From: Lonicera japonica
Taxonomy: Eukaryota > Streptophyta > Magnoliopsida > Dipsacales > Caprifoliaceae
Assembly: GCA_021464415.1 (NCBI GenBank)
Contig: CM038469.1
Span: forward strand, 14,796,501-14,860,500
Reading direction: 5' to 3'
Length of the DNA stretch: 64,000 nt
Made by a program: the position numbers and the translations under genes. Under the pieces are notes generated by a model, which saw only the letters and a program-made list of their open reading frames with translations, was not told the origin of the DNA and ran no database searches. Below, piece after piece: positions 22,114-33,602 of this stretch; position 1 is the first letter of the stretch, and every line of letters starts with the position of its first letter.

Positions 22114-23789
22114 GGGTAATTTTATTTCTATCCGCGGGTTTTTGCAGTTAATACACCCTTGATTTATGCTAACATTGAAATAAACCTCTTAAAACTTCTT
22201 TACATATAAAAATTGAGAAGTATATCCACCAATTAATAATCATTTTAAATGTATTTACTTTTAAAATTAGTTTCCTAATTAGAATATATTTCCTTACTTT
22301 TAAAATTACTTTCCTAATTAGAATATACTTCCTTAATAATATATTTTCTTAATTTGTTAAAAGGTATATTGATAGAAGTACTATAAATTCATTATTTATA
22401 AAAAATATACAATACTACAAAACTGAGCACAATACTACAAAAATGTGCGGAATTAATTTAAGTTATTACATCATAATAATAATGAATAATTTTTTTCAAC
22501 AAATGAGTTTACTATTTTCTTTTTCTTTTTTCTATACAATGAGGGCTCTAAATAAATAAAAAATAAAGCAGAATTGAAACTTTAAAAACTAATTAAGAAT
22601 TACTGGTCGAAGGCAACAAACATCATTTCCTTCAATCTCAATTCTTTCCAGTCAAAGGAAGAATATTCAATTGTAATATATGTTTGTTTTCTTGTTTGCC
22701 ATCATAAATCTGTGATTAAAGTTATAATTTTAATTTACTTCTAGGTATGACCTAAATTTTGTAGATGTATTACAAGTGTTTCAAACTATACTTACTGTTT
22801 AATTATTATTCCAAGAATAATGTGAATTATTGTATAATCTCAATTCTGAAAACAAATGTGAATCATAGACTATAGTTTAATCTCGAGTCCGGAAAGTACA
22901 CATAATTAACAATAAATTATATATATTAGAAATATCATTTTATTCTACAATTTATGTTTACTTTTTGATATATTATATGACAATGGATAGAAGTAAAAAT
23001 TTAGTGGATAATTTACAATTGAATTAAAAAGAATCATTATTTTATAAAAATTATTCTAATATTGATTTTTGTAAGTTTATCCAACAACATGGTTAAACTT
23101 AGTGGGCAATACAAATTATCTCAATGAAACCCAAAAAGAATGGTAGACTCACAAATGTCGCTGATAGAAATAAAATCACCCTTGTTAATTAATAATCAAA
23201 ATGAGTAGGTTGTTTAATTTTGTTTGATTGTTGAAATTTAAATTTTGAATTATTTGATTTTGTATATTTTAGTAATTGATAAAGTTGTTAGAAGTTATTT
23301 GATTGTTTAAATTTAAATTTCGAATTTGATTTCATAGATATTAGTTTCTAGCAAGATTTTAAAAGTTTAGATTAGTTTAATAATCAATTAGATGATAGTG
23401 AGATTATAGGAATAACAATAATATACATTAGTTTTGTAGCTATATTAATTTAATTTTAATTATTTATCCGTAAAAAATTGTATTTTAAACAAAACTTTGG
23501 ACCTTAAAGTATTGATATAAAAGTTGTGTCCTTAAATAAATAGAGAAATGAATATTCGTCCTTAAAACTAATTGCCCCTATTTTTTATTTATTTAATTAA
23601 AGTGGATGTACTTATTAATCTAGTGGATTTTTTAATATTAAATCATTAATAAAATAATATTTATAAAATTAAGTCAATAATATTTTTTGTTAGTCTATCC
23701 ACATTCGTGGATTAATTTAGTAGGCAACGCTGATTAACTTAATAACGCAGATTAACTGCAAGATATCGTGGATAGAAATAAAATCATCC
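22114..23789. mobile_element. TIR DNA element with 8-bp target duplication (1676 bp), copy A
   Basis: Left end GGGTAATTTTATTTCTATCC and right end (inward) GGATGATTTTATTTCTATCC match at 18 of 20 positions. The 8-bp TTTTTGAA lies directly outside both ends (22106-22113 and 23790-23797), as in hAT-type insertions. No transposase is seen. An internal copy of the terminal motif (GATAGAAATAAAATCACC at about 23163) suggests a shorter unit, 22114-23182, inside. Copy B is at 45169-46525 in the same orientation, and right-end fragments occur at 24278 and 62958. Confidence 0.8.
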
Positions 23790-24277
23790 TTTTTGAAAGT
23801 GATTAGGGTTAGGACTACCACCTTTCACAAATTAGTGGTTTATCCTCCTTACCTTAATTAACTCTAATCTATCTATTAATGTTATAACTTTATGACAAAA
23901 TTACCCCCGACCTATTAATTAAGGCAACTAATATGATTGATCAACATATTTGTAGAAATTAAGTTGCATATATATATATATATATATATGGGTGTGGTTT
24001 CAATAATTACTTCTCTTTTTACTCATGGATGGTTACTGTAATATTAACCATTGAATGAAAAATCAATGGTTGAGATCAAATGTGTAGTTGGCTAATATAA
24101 TTAATGCACATTGAAAAAATACAAAGTATTAAATGCAAGGTTAAGTGGGTAACTTGTTGTTACCTGATGACATATATTTTTTTTTCTATTTAATTTTAAG
24201 GAATCATAAATTATATATTAATTCCATGGTTTTGTAATTCCAATACAGGATATCCCTATTTCTTACCCTTATAAAAT

Positions 24278-24483
24278 GGATGATTTTGTTTCTATTAATA
24301 TCTTGCAGTTAATCTACATTGTTAAGTTAATTAGCATTGCCTGCTAAATTAATCCGTAAGTGTGGATAAATTAACAAAAATATATTATTGATTTAATTTT
24401 ATAAATATTATTTTATTAATGATTTAATATTAAAAAATAAATAAGATTAATAGGTACATCTACTTTAATTAAATAAATAAAAA
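24278..24483. mobile_element. Fragment of the 1.68-kb TIR family, inverted
   Basis: GGATGATTTTGTTTCTATTA and TATCTTGCAGTTAATC match the right end of copy A read inward. The following TTAATTAGCATTGCCTGC, TAAATTAATCC and TAGGTACATCTACTTTAATT mirror 23579-23760. It lies inverted only about 0.5 kb from copy A, so the pair could fold into a long hairpin if transcribed together. Confidence 0.65.
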
Positions 24484-24485
24484 TA

Positions 24486-24740
24486 TGGGTTTTTTTTAAA
24501 AGGACAAATCAATCACTCTCATTCTAACAAAGGACATTCTATTTTTAAGATTAGTTTCAATGACAACTTTTTAATCGATGACAAAATAAATTTTAATTTA
24601 TTAAAAATAAAATATAGTTATTTTCAAAACTACCCCTTATTAAAGATAACAACTGCTAAAAAAATAAAATAATAAAAAAAATTAAATAACGAAAGCTCAA
24701 ATTCAAACTAAACATCTCAAACAAAGATTTCAAATTTGAA
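24486..24740. repeat. Dispersed repeat, copy 2
   Basis: Collinear with 10497-10750: same GTTTTTTTTAAAAGGACAAA start, AAAGGACATTC, TTAGTTTCAATGACAACTTTT and CCCCTTATTA. Same orientation. Non-coding. Confidence 0.6.
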
Positions 24741-25038
24741 CAAGTAATCGAAATATTATCACAAAGGTCAACCAAGAACATAACTATTAAATATATATAT
24801 ATATATATATATATATTATTAATTCCAAAAACTCTAAATTTTAAATCAATTATCAAATGATAAGCTGCTACAATTTTAAAAAGGAAAAAAAGTTTATGTA
24901 CAGCAAAAAAGAAAAATAAAAATACTTGAGAATGGTGATCCTTTCAAACAAAATTAAAATATTGAAAATTTGATAAATATAAAATAGGTTTACTGTGCTT
25001 GTCAACGTAGAAGAATATGTATACTTGATTCTTAAATC

Positions 25039-25090
<52 letters not shown>
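25039..25090. repeat. (ATT)n microsatellite
   Basis: About 17 uninterrupted ATT units. Confidence 0.9.
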
Positions 25091-25091
<1 letters not shown>

Positions 25092-25645
25092 GTGAAAGAA
25101 ATAGGTGGAAGTATTAATAATATAGTTAATTGAAAATATTTTTTAATAAAACTCTTTAAAAATTCTTTAAGGGTGTATTTGGAATGTGGATTTGAGAGAA
25201 GATTTGAACATGATATTTGGATTTGGAATCTCAAATCTAAATATTTTTATTTGGTTTGAACTTATGATTTAAGATTTATAAATATATTCAAATAATAAGA
25301 TTTGATACTTATCTTAAAGTCATAAGTTTAAAATTTTTGAAATATGGCTGTTCCTTCTAGATCCCAAACTCGCGAATTTGAAAAAAATAATAATTAAATT
25401 TTAAACAAATTATTATTTTTTATTATTATAACTATACTTGTAATATTAATTATAACAATAATAATAGGGATGAAAAAGAGTCGCGTGTTGTCCAAACCCG
25501 AACCCAACATGCTTATAAACACATCCCAACCCGATGCAGATTTAATTTTTTTTAAATCTAAATCCGTCACAAATAGTATACGCATAAACCCACTCATGCC
25601 CCGTGATAATTACGCTATATTATAAAAAATAAAATATTATAATCA

Positions 25646-25663
25646 GGGAGGGGCGGGGCGGGG
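25646..25663 (+). other. G-quadruplex motif
   Basis: GGGAGGGGCGGGGCGGGG: four G runs of 3-4 with single-base loops, an extreme outlier in this AT-rich region. It sits in a patch with CCCGAACCCAACATGC-like words (25497-25512) that looks like the interior of a degenerate TIR element. Confidence 0.75.
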
Positions 25664-25699
25664 CAGGACGAGTAAAATCGGTTAATTTTGTGCAAACCT

Positions 25700-26900
25700 A
25701 ACTTTTGCCACAGTATCAAAAAATAAAAGTAGTTTACTAATTAACTAAATATAAATTTTAGCTGAATAATATATAGATTTAAAAATAAATTTATTTGTAA
25801 AGTAAACACAAAATTTTAAACTCTTGTATTTCAAATGGTGGATATACTTCTTAATTTTGAAAATGATACAAAATTTGTTTGTCAAACACAACACATAAAT
25901 TATTGAACCAAATAATTAATTATTTAATATTACATAAGATATATTTTAAGTGTTATTTAGGAAGTTGTACGGATACTTCCGTATCTGATCAAATTATTAA
26001 AAGTTGAGTTTGTTTGAAACACTTTAAATTAAGAAAATACGTTTCTTTTAATATTATTTTATGTTATTGTGTTGAAATTATTATTTAGTTGAACGATGAT
26101 TGATAAAACTAGTAGTACGGGCTATATGAGATGCTTTAAATTATTTTTTGGGATTTTATTGTGATATGATTTGTCACGAATGGTAATAAAATGATTAAAT
26201 TGAAAGTGTTATTAAAAGAGTTGAGTTGTATGTAATTTGTTAACCTATTATATAGATATGAAAATTCAAAGTCAAATATATTTTGAAAGTGTTATTTCAC
26301 ATAAACTTATGTTATTGATTAACTATAAAACTGAAATGACAAAAACACCCATAAACACTTATCTTAGTCTAGAATTGGGTTATCCTAAGTTTATTCGACA
26401 AATAAAATCTTTAAGGAATCTTGTTTGGTTGAGATTTTAAAACATGTTTGGAAATGTGAATTTAATTTTTGTTAATTGTTTTTTCAACCAATTCAAAAAA
26501 ACTCATAAAAAATTCAAAAAATAGTCACAATATATCTTATTTTATAGATCTTGATAATTAGGTTTCAAATATATTTTTTTTATCTAATTCCAATTTTTGA
26601 ATTTAAAGTTATAGCATTTTAAAAGTTTTATGAGAGAAAAAGTAAAGTGAAGTGAATTTTGGAAAGTGTGAAGTAAAGTTGACTTTTTGATAGAAATTTT
26701 AAAAACTTGATTTTAAAATTTCAACCAAACACCACCTAAAGTTTAATTAAAAAAATAAAAATAAAACATGTCACATTAACCTGCTATAACAGGTTAAAAG
26801 GTTTGCCACCTCACCAATGTACATTAATTATTGTCACTACCATCGATGGGTAGAGAGAGAAAATAACCATTAAAAACTCATCCTTATATATATATATATA
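25700..26900. other. AT-rich spacer, no gene seen
   Basis: AT-rich DNA with short frames only; no recognisable features. Confidence 0.4.
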
Positions 26901-26910
26901 TACGCATACA

Positions 26911-27310
26911 GAACATTTCCCATGCGGATTACTGTTCACCGACTTTCCTTACGGATTGATCCATTTGGCACGTTTCCTGATGGAAGTTTTTAATAAAATT
27001 TGGTGGGGATGTTATTCATCATGTGTAGAACATCTCCACCAAATTTTATCAAAAAATTCAACAGGGAAGTGGGTTAACTATATGATTGAAAAATATTGGT
27101 TCAGAAATAGATATATAAAATCCAATATTTTTCAATCATGTAGTTAACCCACTTTTCGGTTGAATTTTTTGATAAAATTTGGTGAAGATGTTCTACACAT
27201 GATGAAGAACATCCCCACCAAATTTCAGCAAAAAATTCCATCGAGAAGCGTGCAAAATGGGCCAATCCGTATGGACAGTCCGTGAACAGTAATCCGCATG
27301 GGAAATGCTC
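26911..27310. mobile_element. 400-bp foldback element, near-perfect palindrome
   Basis: The two halves are inverted copies. The left end AACATTTCCCATGCGGATTA and the right end read inward GAGCATTTCCCATGCGGATT continue through TGTTCAC, and the arms stay paired for close to 180 bp down to a small loop near 27105-27125. Within each arm a smaller hairpin is built on AAATTTGGTGGGGATGTT. Possible 9-bp target duplication, ACGCATACA (26902) and TCACATACA (27311), matches at 7 of 9. A 63-codon frame at 26956 is a by-product. A transcript would form a long double-stranded hairpin, a typical source of 24- or 21-nt small RNAs. Confidence 0.85.
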
Positions 27311-27319
27311 TCACATACA

Positions 27320-29377
27320 CACATATATATATATATATATATATATTATTACCATTTAAAGTAGATTTAATTATGTATATTATTTCAAATTCAAACATTA
27401 TACATCAAATAATAACATATAAATTAAAATTTTATTATGATTATATATTGTGGTATATAGTAATAAACAGATAAATGTATTTACGGTGATTATAGGGGAA
27501 AAAACACATAATAATTACACATGAACATAATAGAGAAATCACATAAAAAAAACATAGTACATCTATATGTTTTTTGTAGATACGTTAATACAAACAGATA
27601 TAAACATAATATAAAAATCATAGTAATCTATATATATATTGGATAATTTAATATGAATAATTAGTTGTGTATTTCCTAGTGTACCTGTTTGGAATGCTAC
27701 GAAACATATATATATATTGAATAGTTGTGTCTTAATGTAGAATATGAACTATCACAACCTTTGGTATTCCTGAAACAGATATAAATGGTGCTTGCGTTAA
27801 TTAATTATAGTGCATTAATTAACATTAAGAAAAAATAGATAATAAAAAAAGATTGAGCAAAAGGGTTATCTTCTATCCCTAGTCCCCCAAACTCACCACA
27901 CTTTGCTTACAATGGAATCCAACCCTAATATGTTGCCGCGTTTCAACAGGTTCATAAACTTGTCGATGAAAAACCCATCCAACATTTATATGTCATCTAG
28001 AGATGAATATCAAAGACAACAACATAACAGACTCAAGTTCAGAAGAGTATGATAATAGGAATGAATAGGAGAATGGATGGACATGGTGAGGAAAGTGTGG
28101 ATGAAAAGAACAAAGGAGTATGTAAGAACCATGGTTGGATAACTAAATAAACTTAGAGATGAAAGAAAATGAGAATCTATTAGATGACGATTCATCATCG
28201 TCGAACAATGATAGGGATGATAAGGTGAGATGGACAATACGGATCGGACGACAAAGATTCATCCACAACTCCACCTATAAGAACCTATTTCCGAAAGGTA
28301 GACTATATGTTTGACCATTTAGGATTATGTGTGATATCATAATCAATATTTTTTTGCTATAAAAGAACATGGTATGTATCACAACTTAAGACTATTTATT
28401 TTTTAATTATGGACATTCTTTTTTGAATTTGTAAATATGGAAACATGATAAATGCTTTTTGATTACTTCTAAATTTTCATAATTAAGTATTTCAAAAATT
28501 AATTTTTTATTTAAAGTATTTGTGAATTATGTAATTAAAATGTTACTAATTATCTATAGGAACTTTCATTTTTTGTTTATTATTAATTTTTTTATATCGT
28601 ATGCGTCTGCCAAAATACAGTTATAACTTGAATATTGTATATTTCTTTGAAAACTTGGTTCATTTGTGAAACTTTTTTATTTTCTTTTTCTTTTTCTTTT
28701 GTCGTATTAATTATGGTGAGACATGATTATTTCAATTAGTAAGAAGTTGTATATAGCTAAAATATTGAAATTTTATAAACAATTATGGAGAAAATTTTAT
28801 CTGTTTGCAAGATTTTAACATGACGAAAACCATCACAATATATTATTCATTTAACATATATTCATTTATAAAGGAATCGAAGAAAACCAATTTCGTTAAT
28901 AGTTTTTTTTTTTGTATGATGTTGAAAATAAAAGTTAAATGTATAAGGCATTTCTTGATCTATGGTGTTAATTTATTTTAAACATTGACAAATAATTGAT
29001 AGAAATTTTGGGATATATATATTATTGTAACCATTAAATCATATATATACATATATCCCTGAGTAAGTTCAAACTTGTAGATATTAATTTATGTATGGGT
29101 AAGTATATATCTAGATCAAATGTATATAATATGGATACGCAAAATAAAAGATGAAGATAAATCAATGTAACAAATATGTGTATAGATATGCATACATGTA
29201 AAAAAATGCATTACAGTTACATGTAAAAATAAGTATGCAAAAAATGCAGTACAAGTACATGTAAAAATAAGTGTAAAATATCAAATGTGACATATATATA
29301 TATATATATATATATATACAAACATGTAAGACAATGTATATATATACAAACATGAAATATAACGCATCTCTTTTTTA
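27320..29377. other. AT-rich spacer; weak acidic-coding remnant near 28000-28260
   Basis: Mostly microsatellites and AT-rich DNA. On the plus strand around 28010-28260 an interrupted frame rich in Ser, Glu and Asp (SSSEEYDN, LLDDDSSSSNN) has several stops. It could be a scrap of an acidic N-terminal region as found in MULE transposases, but it is too short to name. TA runs lie near 29289-29318. Confidence 0.35.
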
Positions 29378-29959
29378 GGAGTGTGCAAAATAACCGAAAA
29401 ACCAACCCAAGCCGAACCGAATTAGTCGATTTTTAAGGGTTTTGATTGAGAAAAATGAAACTCGAAAGGGTTCGGTTAGGTTGTTGGTTACCGGTGTCAC
29501 AGAACCGGTGAAAACTAAACTGAACCGACAATACACGTTTCATTCATCTATTGGCTTGATGTATAAGCTTATTCCCTTTAAAAAAAGGCTAAAGAATAAA
29601 GATGATGAAAAGTATAAAATCTTTTGTTTTTTTTTTGTCAAAAATGATATAAGAAGAAAAGTGTCAAAATTGATTAAAAAGAAGCCCCCCCCCCCCCCCC
29701 TTTTTTTTTTTCAAAAATGACTTTAAATCATGGCCCAATAATATAAAAATAATTTTTAAGTCATGGCCCAACAATATAAAATAGGCACAATTGTCTAAGC
29801 CCAAAACTGAAAAAATCGACCTCAACCGAACTGACCCCGACCGGTTTTAATTATTCACTGATTTGGTTCGGTTCGATTGACCATTATAACAAAACCGACT
29901 AGTCGATTCGGTTCTCTTTAGACAAGCACGGTTCGGTTAACCGAATCGTGCACATCCCC
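29378..29959. mobile_element. TIR element rich in CCGAACCGG-type motifs (about 580 bp)
   Basis: Left end GGAGTGTGCAAAATAACCG and right end read inward GGGGATGTGCACGATTCGG. Both sides carry clusters of CCGAACCGAA and TTCGGTTCGG typical of abundant plant hAT-type MITEs. The interior contains a run of 16 C followed by 11 T at 29685-29711. Target duplication not clear. The right end abuts the LINE relic at 29961. Confidence 0.6.
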
Positions 29960-29960
29960 A

Positions 29961-32011
29961 CTTCTTTCGCAGATGATAGCTTCCTATTTTTTTAAGTTAC
30001 GAAGGAAGAGAGTCAAGTCACTAAAGCCACACTGTTGTCATATGAAAAAGCCTCGGGTCAAGCGATAAACTTTGAGAAGTCCTCTATTATTTTTAGTGCA
30101 AATGTTAGCTCTGATTTAAGCAATAATATTTGCTATATTTTGCGAGTGCCAATTTGTGATAACCATGGTCCTTATTTATGTGCGCCGTCTCTAATCCACA
30201 GAAAAAAATTATAAGTTTTCATCTATGTTCGAGAGAAAGTTTGGAAGCGATTAAATATCTAGAAAAATAAACTTCTTTTAAAAGCTAGCAAGGAGATCCT
30301 TCTTAAATCAGTGGTGTAAACAATCCCGAGTTATATTATAAGCGTTTTTTTATTACCTTTTTCATTGTCAAGCGATATTGAAAAAATGATGAACAGCTTT
30401 TGATAGGGATCTAGTGGTACAAACGATCGTGGTTTGCATTGGAAAAAATGGGATTCTTTGTGTATAAGTAAGCGAGATGGCAGCCTTGGGTTTTGCAACA
30501 TCCGTCAATTTAACTTAGCTCTTTTGGTAAAACAAGGATGGCGACTTCTTTATAATGATTTCCCTTTGCTTAGCCGAGTTTATAAAGCCAGATATTACCC
30601 TAACAGTAACTTTCCCACCGCTAAAATTGGTTTGAATCCTAGTTATGCTTAGAGAAGTGTGCGCGCTACTCAATCTCTTATCTATGCAGGTAGCCAGATT
30701 AGAATTGGGTCGGGGCATGATACGAATGTATGGTCGGCTACTTGGCTTGATGATGATGGGTCTCTGTATATCAAAACTCCAGTTAAACAAGGCTTAAAGG
30801 GGCTACATGTGGTTGATCTTGTTGACTCAGTTTCTAAGGAGTGGGACGTGAATTTTATATATGCTACGTTTTTGTATAGAGATTGTGAAAATATTCTCTT
30901 CATATCGATTTCTCGCTTCACAAAGGCGGATAAGTGGAGGTGGAAATAGAGCGACAAGGGTGGGTATGTGGTAAAGTCAGGGTACCAGAAACTTGTAGAT
31001 AATACTCTACTGGTTTTAGGTCCTTCAATTATCCCTTGGGGCAGTATGTGGGTCTAAATGTACCGGGTAAGGTTAAAAAGTTTTTATGGCGACTTTTTTC
31101 GGGTTGTTTGCCTACAAGGTCAGCTTTAATTAGGTGTAAAGTGAACATTGAAGACAAATGTCCACTATGTAGCACTGATCTAGAATCAAATTGCCACGTT
31201 TTTCTTGAATGTCCATTGTCATGAAGAGTTTGGTTGGCATAAGCTTTTGGTGATCAATTTGCAGGTCACCGGTTCTGTTCCGATTGGTGGAATGTGGTGA
31301 GAAAAAGGTTCAGCAAAGAAGAGCTTGAAGGTATAGCAGCAGTGTTGTGGTCCATTTGGTGCGGGCATAACGATAAGATATGGACTCGTATTTATTTTCA
31401 ACCGCATCGAATTGCGAACAGAGCTGCGGCTCTTTATTGTAGTGGCGCAATACCCATGACGTGGAGTAACAGCATGTCCATGTGAAGAGTTCAGTTTCGG
31501 TGCAAGTGCAGTGGCAGAAACGGAGTGAAGGGATGCTAAAGTGCAACGTCGATGCAAGCGTTGATTTTAATCGAGGTCGCAGCAGTTTTAGCTTCGTTAT
31601 CAGGGACCATGAGGGCAAATTCGTAGCTGCTGGAGCAGGTTGTAAGAATGGCATTGTCTCGCCGAAGATTGCAGAAGTAATAGGGATACGCGAGGCTCTT
31701 AGTTAGTTGAAGTCCCGAAACAAATCGAATGTTATCGTCGAGACGGATTCTCTCTCTTTTGTTAATGCTTTTAAATGTAATTCAGAGGATCTATCAATGT
31801 TTAGCCAAATTGTTGAGGATTGTTGGGATATTTCTAGTTGCATAGAGTCATGCAAGGTTGTTTTTGTTAGGAGATCAGCAAATGTAGTTACTCATAGCAT
31901 CGCTAGGGTGGCTCTTTCACAGTCTGGTTTTGAGGTTTAAGAGCATGGTCCCCTTAAATTTATTTTGGATGTAATTTTGTCTTAAACAATGCATTTCTTC
32001 GTTTAAAAAAA
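29961..32011 (+). pseudogene. 5'-truncated LINE (L1-type) with RT, zinc-knuckle and RNase H relics
   Basis: The first recognisable codons are the RT catalytic block SFADDSFLFF at about 29964-29993. Then come QAINFEKSS, the HWKKWDSLCISKRDGSLGF/NLALLVKQGWRLL block (30434-30540), the IGSGHDTNVWSATW region, the zf-RVT zinc region WRLFSGCLPTRSAL...CPLCSTDLES...CHVFLECP (about 31088-31222), and a ribonuclease H (KCNVDASVDF, AAGAGC, AEVIGIREAL, VIVETDSLSFVNA; about 31530-31940). This order is that of plant L1-clade LINEs that acquired an RNase H. Several stops interrupt it. A short A-run (32004-32011) may be the original tail. Upstream it is replaced by a TIR element, so the endonuclease and most of RT are missing. 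Confidence 0.9.
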
Positions 32012-32635
32012 GAGTGTGAAAAATGAAATATAATAAAAATATATATAAGCATATATAACAAACATATATATATATATAACATATATATAATACTAATGAA
32101 ATTAAGAACATAATTACGAAAAATTATATATATATATATATATATTTGTAGCTCGTAATTTATAAGAATATACTTTCAAAATTTAAATCACATTATATCT
32201 ATAATCATAAAAATGAGAATATATCAACATTTATGATAAGAAAACGTATAATTGTAAAAAACATATATATATATATATACACATTTATACGAATAACATT
32301 ATGCTAAATTAAAACTATTTATAATAATGAAAATTCACTTTATAGGGTAGCTCAATATATATTTTGTGGAGGTGATCTACTCAAAATATAGATTATTTCT
32401 ACAAATTTTGAATAACAAATTCATCTATTTACCCCTCCAAATTAAATGGATATCTTTTTTATTAAATCAAGGAAATTATCTTTATAAGGTAACTCTCTCT
32501 CTATATATATGTATATATGTAACAGTTCAAATAGATTATGTATAAATAAAATTACACTTAAAAAAATTTATGTAAAAAATATTGAAAATCATATAGTGGG
32601 TATTAAAAATTGATAAGAAATTTGATGAATGTATT
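32012..32635. other. AT-rich spacer with a hairpin-family copy
   Basis: TA microsatellites (for example 32126-32145, 32262-32278) and one hairpin-family copy at 32361-32409 (ATTTTGTGGAGGTGATCTAC paired with GATTATTTCTACAAATTTT). No coding sequence. Confidence 0.5.
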
Positions 32636-33518
32636 TGATGGGGAGAATAACTGAACTGTTCTGACCCGCCAACCACATGAAGACATGTGGCAGTCCACAT
32701 CAGCAATCTAGCATACCAGGACAAGAAAGGCTCTGGGAGCTCGTTTCAAGCACCACACAAGCTCCAGAGCCCGTGTAAGTTCGTGCAACGGGCCTAAGGA
32801 TTGATTTCGTTCCAGAAATGATGGAGCTCGTGAACCAAAGCTCTTTCAGCGAGCTCTAGAGCTCTCTCCCAGACAGTCATGTTAGAGTAAGTGATAGACA
32901 ATATGGGCGACTGCTGCCAACATCACCAACGCTGCAGAAGCTCCCTCAACTTCATTAAACACAAACCAACTGCATTTAATGCACCGGAATTCATGGAAAA
33001 GCAAGGTCAGAGTTGGTACTGATAGAAGCATGGCCCCAAAGCTGCTCTAAGAGCTCTGGCCACATGGATCCTTTAATCATATATATACAAGAAGCATTTA
33101 CTTCTTCCAACGACCAATTTTCCAATAACCAGATAGAGGAAAAATAAAAACGATCAACCATTTACCACAAGTGTGAAATACAGAGACACAAAGCTCCGCA
33201 GCCCGCTTTAGAGCTCCTAAGTTAGAAAGATTAAACTCTGCGTGGCTTAGCCTTCCTCTTATTGTAACATTGTGAGGATAGAATAGTTAGAGAGACTTTT
33301 GTAAGTTTGTAATAGTTGTTTGTTTACCATCAATACAAAGCAAATCGAGCTCCTAGCTCTATTCCACAAGGGAGGACTAACTCGTATTGTCATACGAGGC
33401 CAACCTCCTCTATAAATCTTTAACTCTTTTAAATTTAGTACATTTACCGCTCTAATTATTTGATATAATCTATTTGACTGTGTGGTCCAAAATACCCTTC
33501 CAATTTTTAGCATTAACA
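32636..33518 (+). repeat. 5' LTR of the Tat element (883 bp)
   Basis: TGATGGGGAGAATAACTGAA start. Rich in GAGCTC words (about 32740-33060). It has TATATATACAAGAAGC near 33081, a plausible core promoter, and a collinear 3' copy. It ends ATTAACA just before the primer site. Confidence 0.93.
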
Positions 33519-33521
33519 GTT

Positions 33522-33539
33522 TGGCGCCATCTGTGGGAA
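33522..33539 (+). promoter_or_regulatory. Primer binding site, TGGCGCC type
   Basis: TGGCGCCATCTGTGGGAA lies 4 bases after the LTR. This form is typical of Tat and Athila-like plant elements; I do not assign the tRNA. Confidence 0.8.
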
Positions 33540-33602
33540 ATACAGTTTCTCAAAGTCACATACCTTTCCGAAAGTTATAAAAAAAAAACCCCAAAATTTA
33601 CT

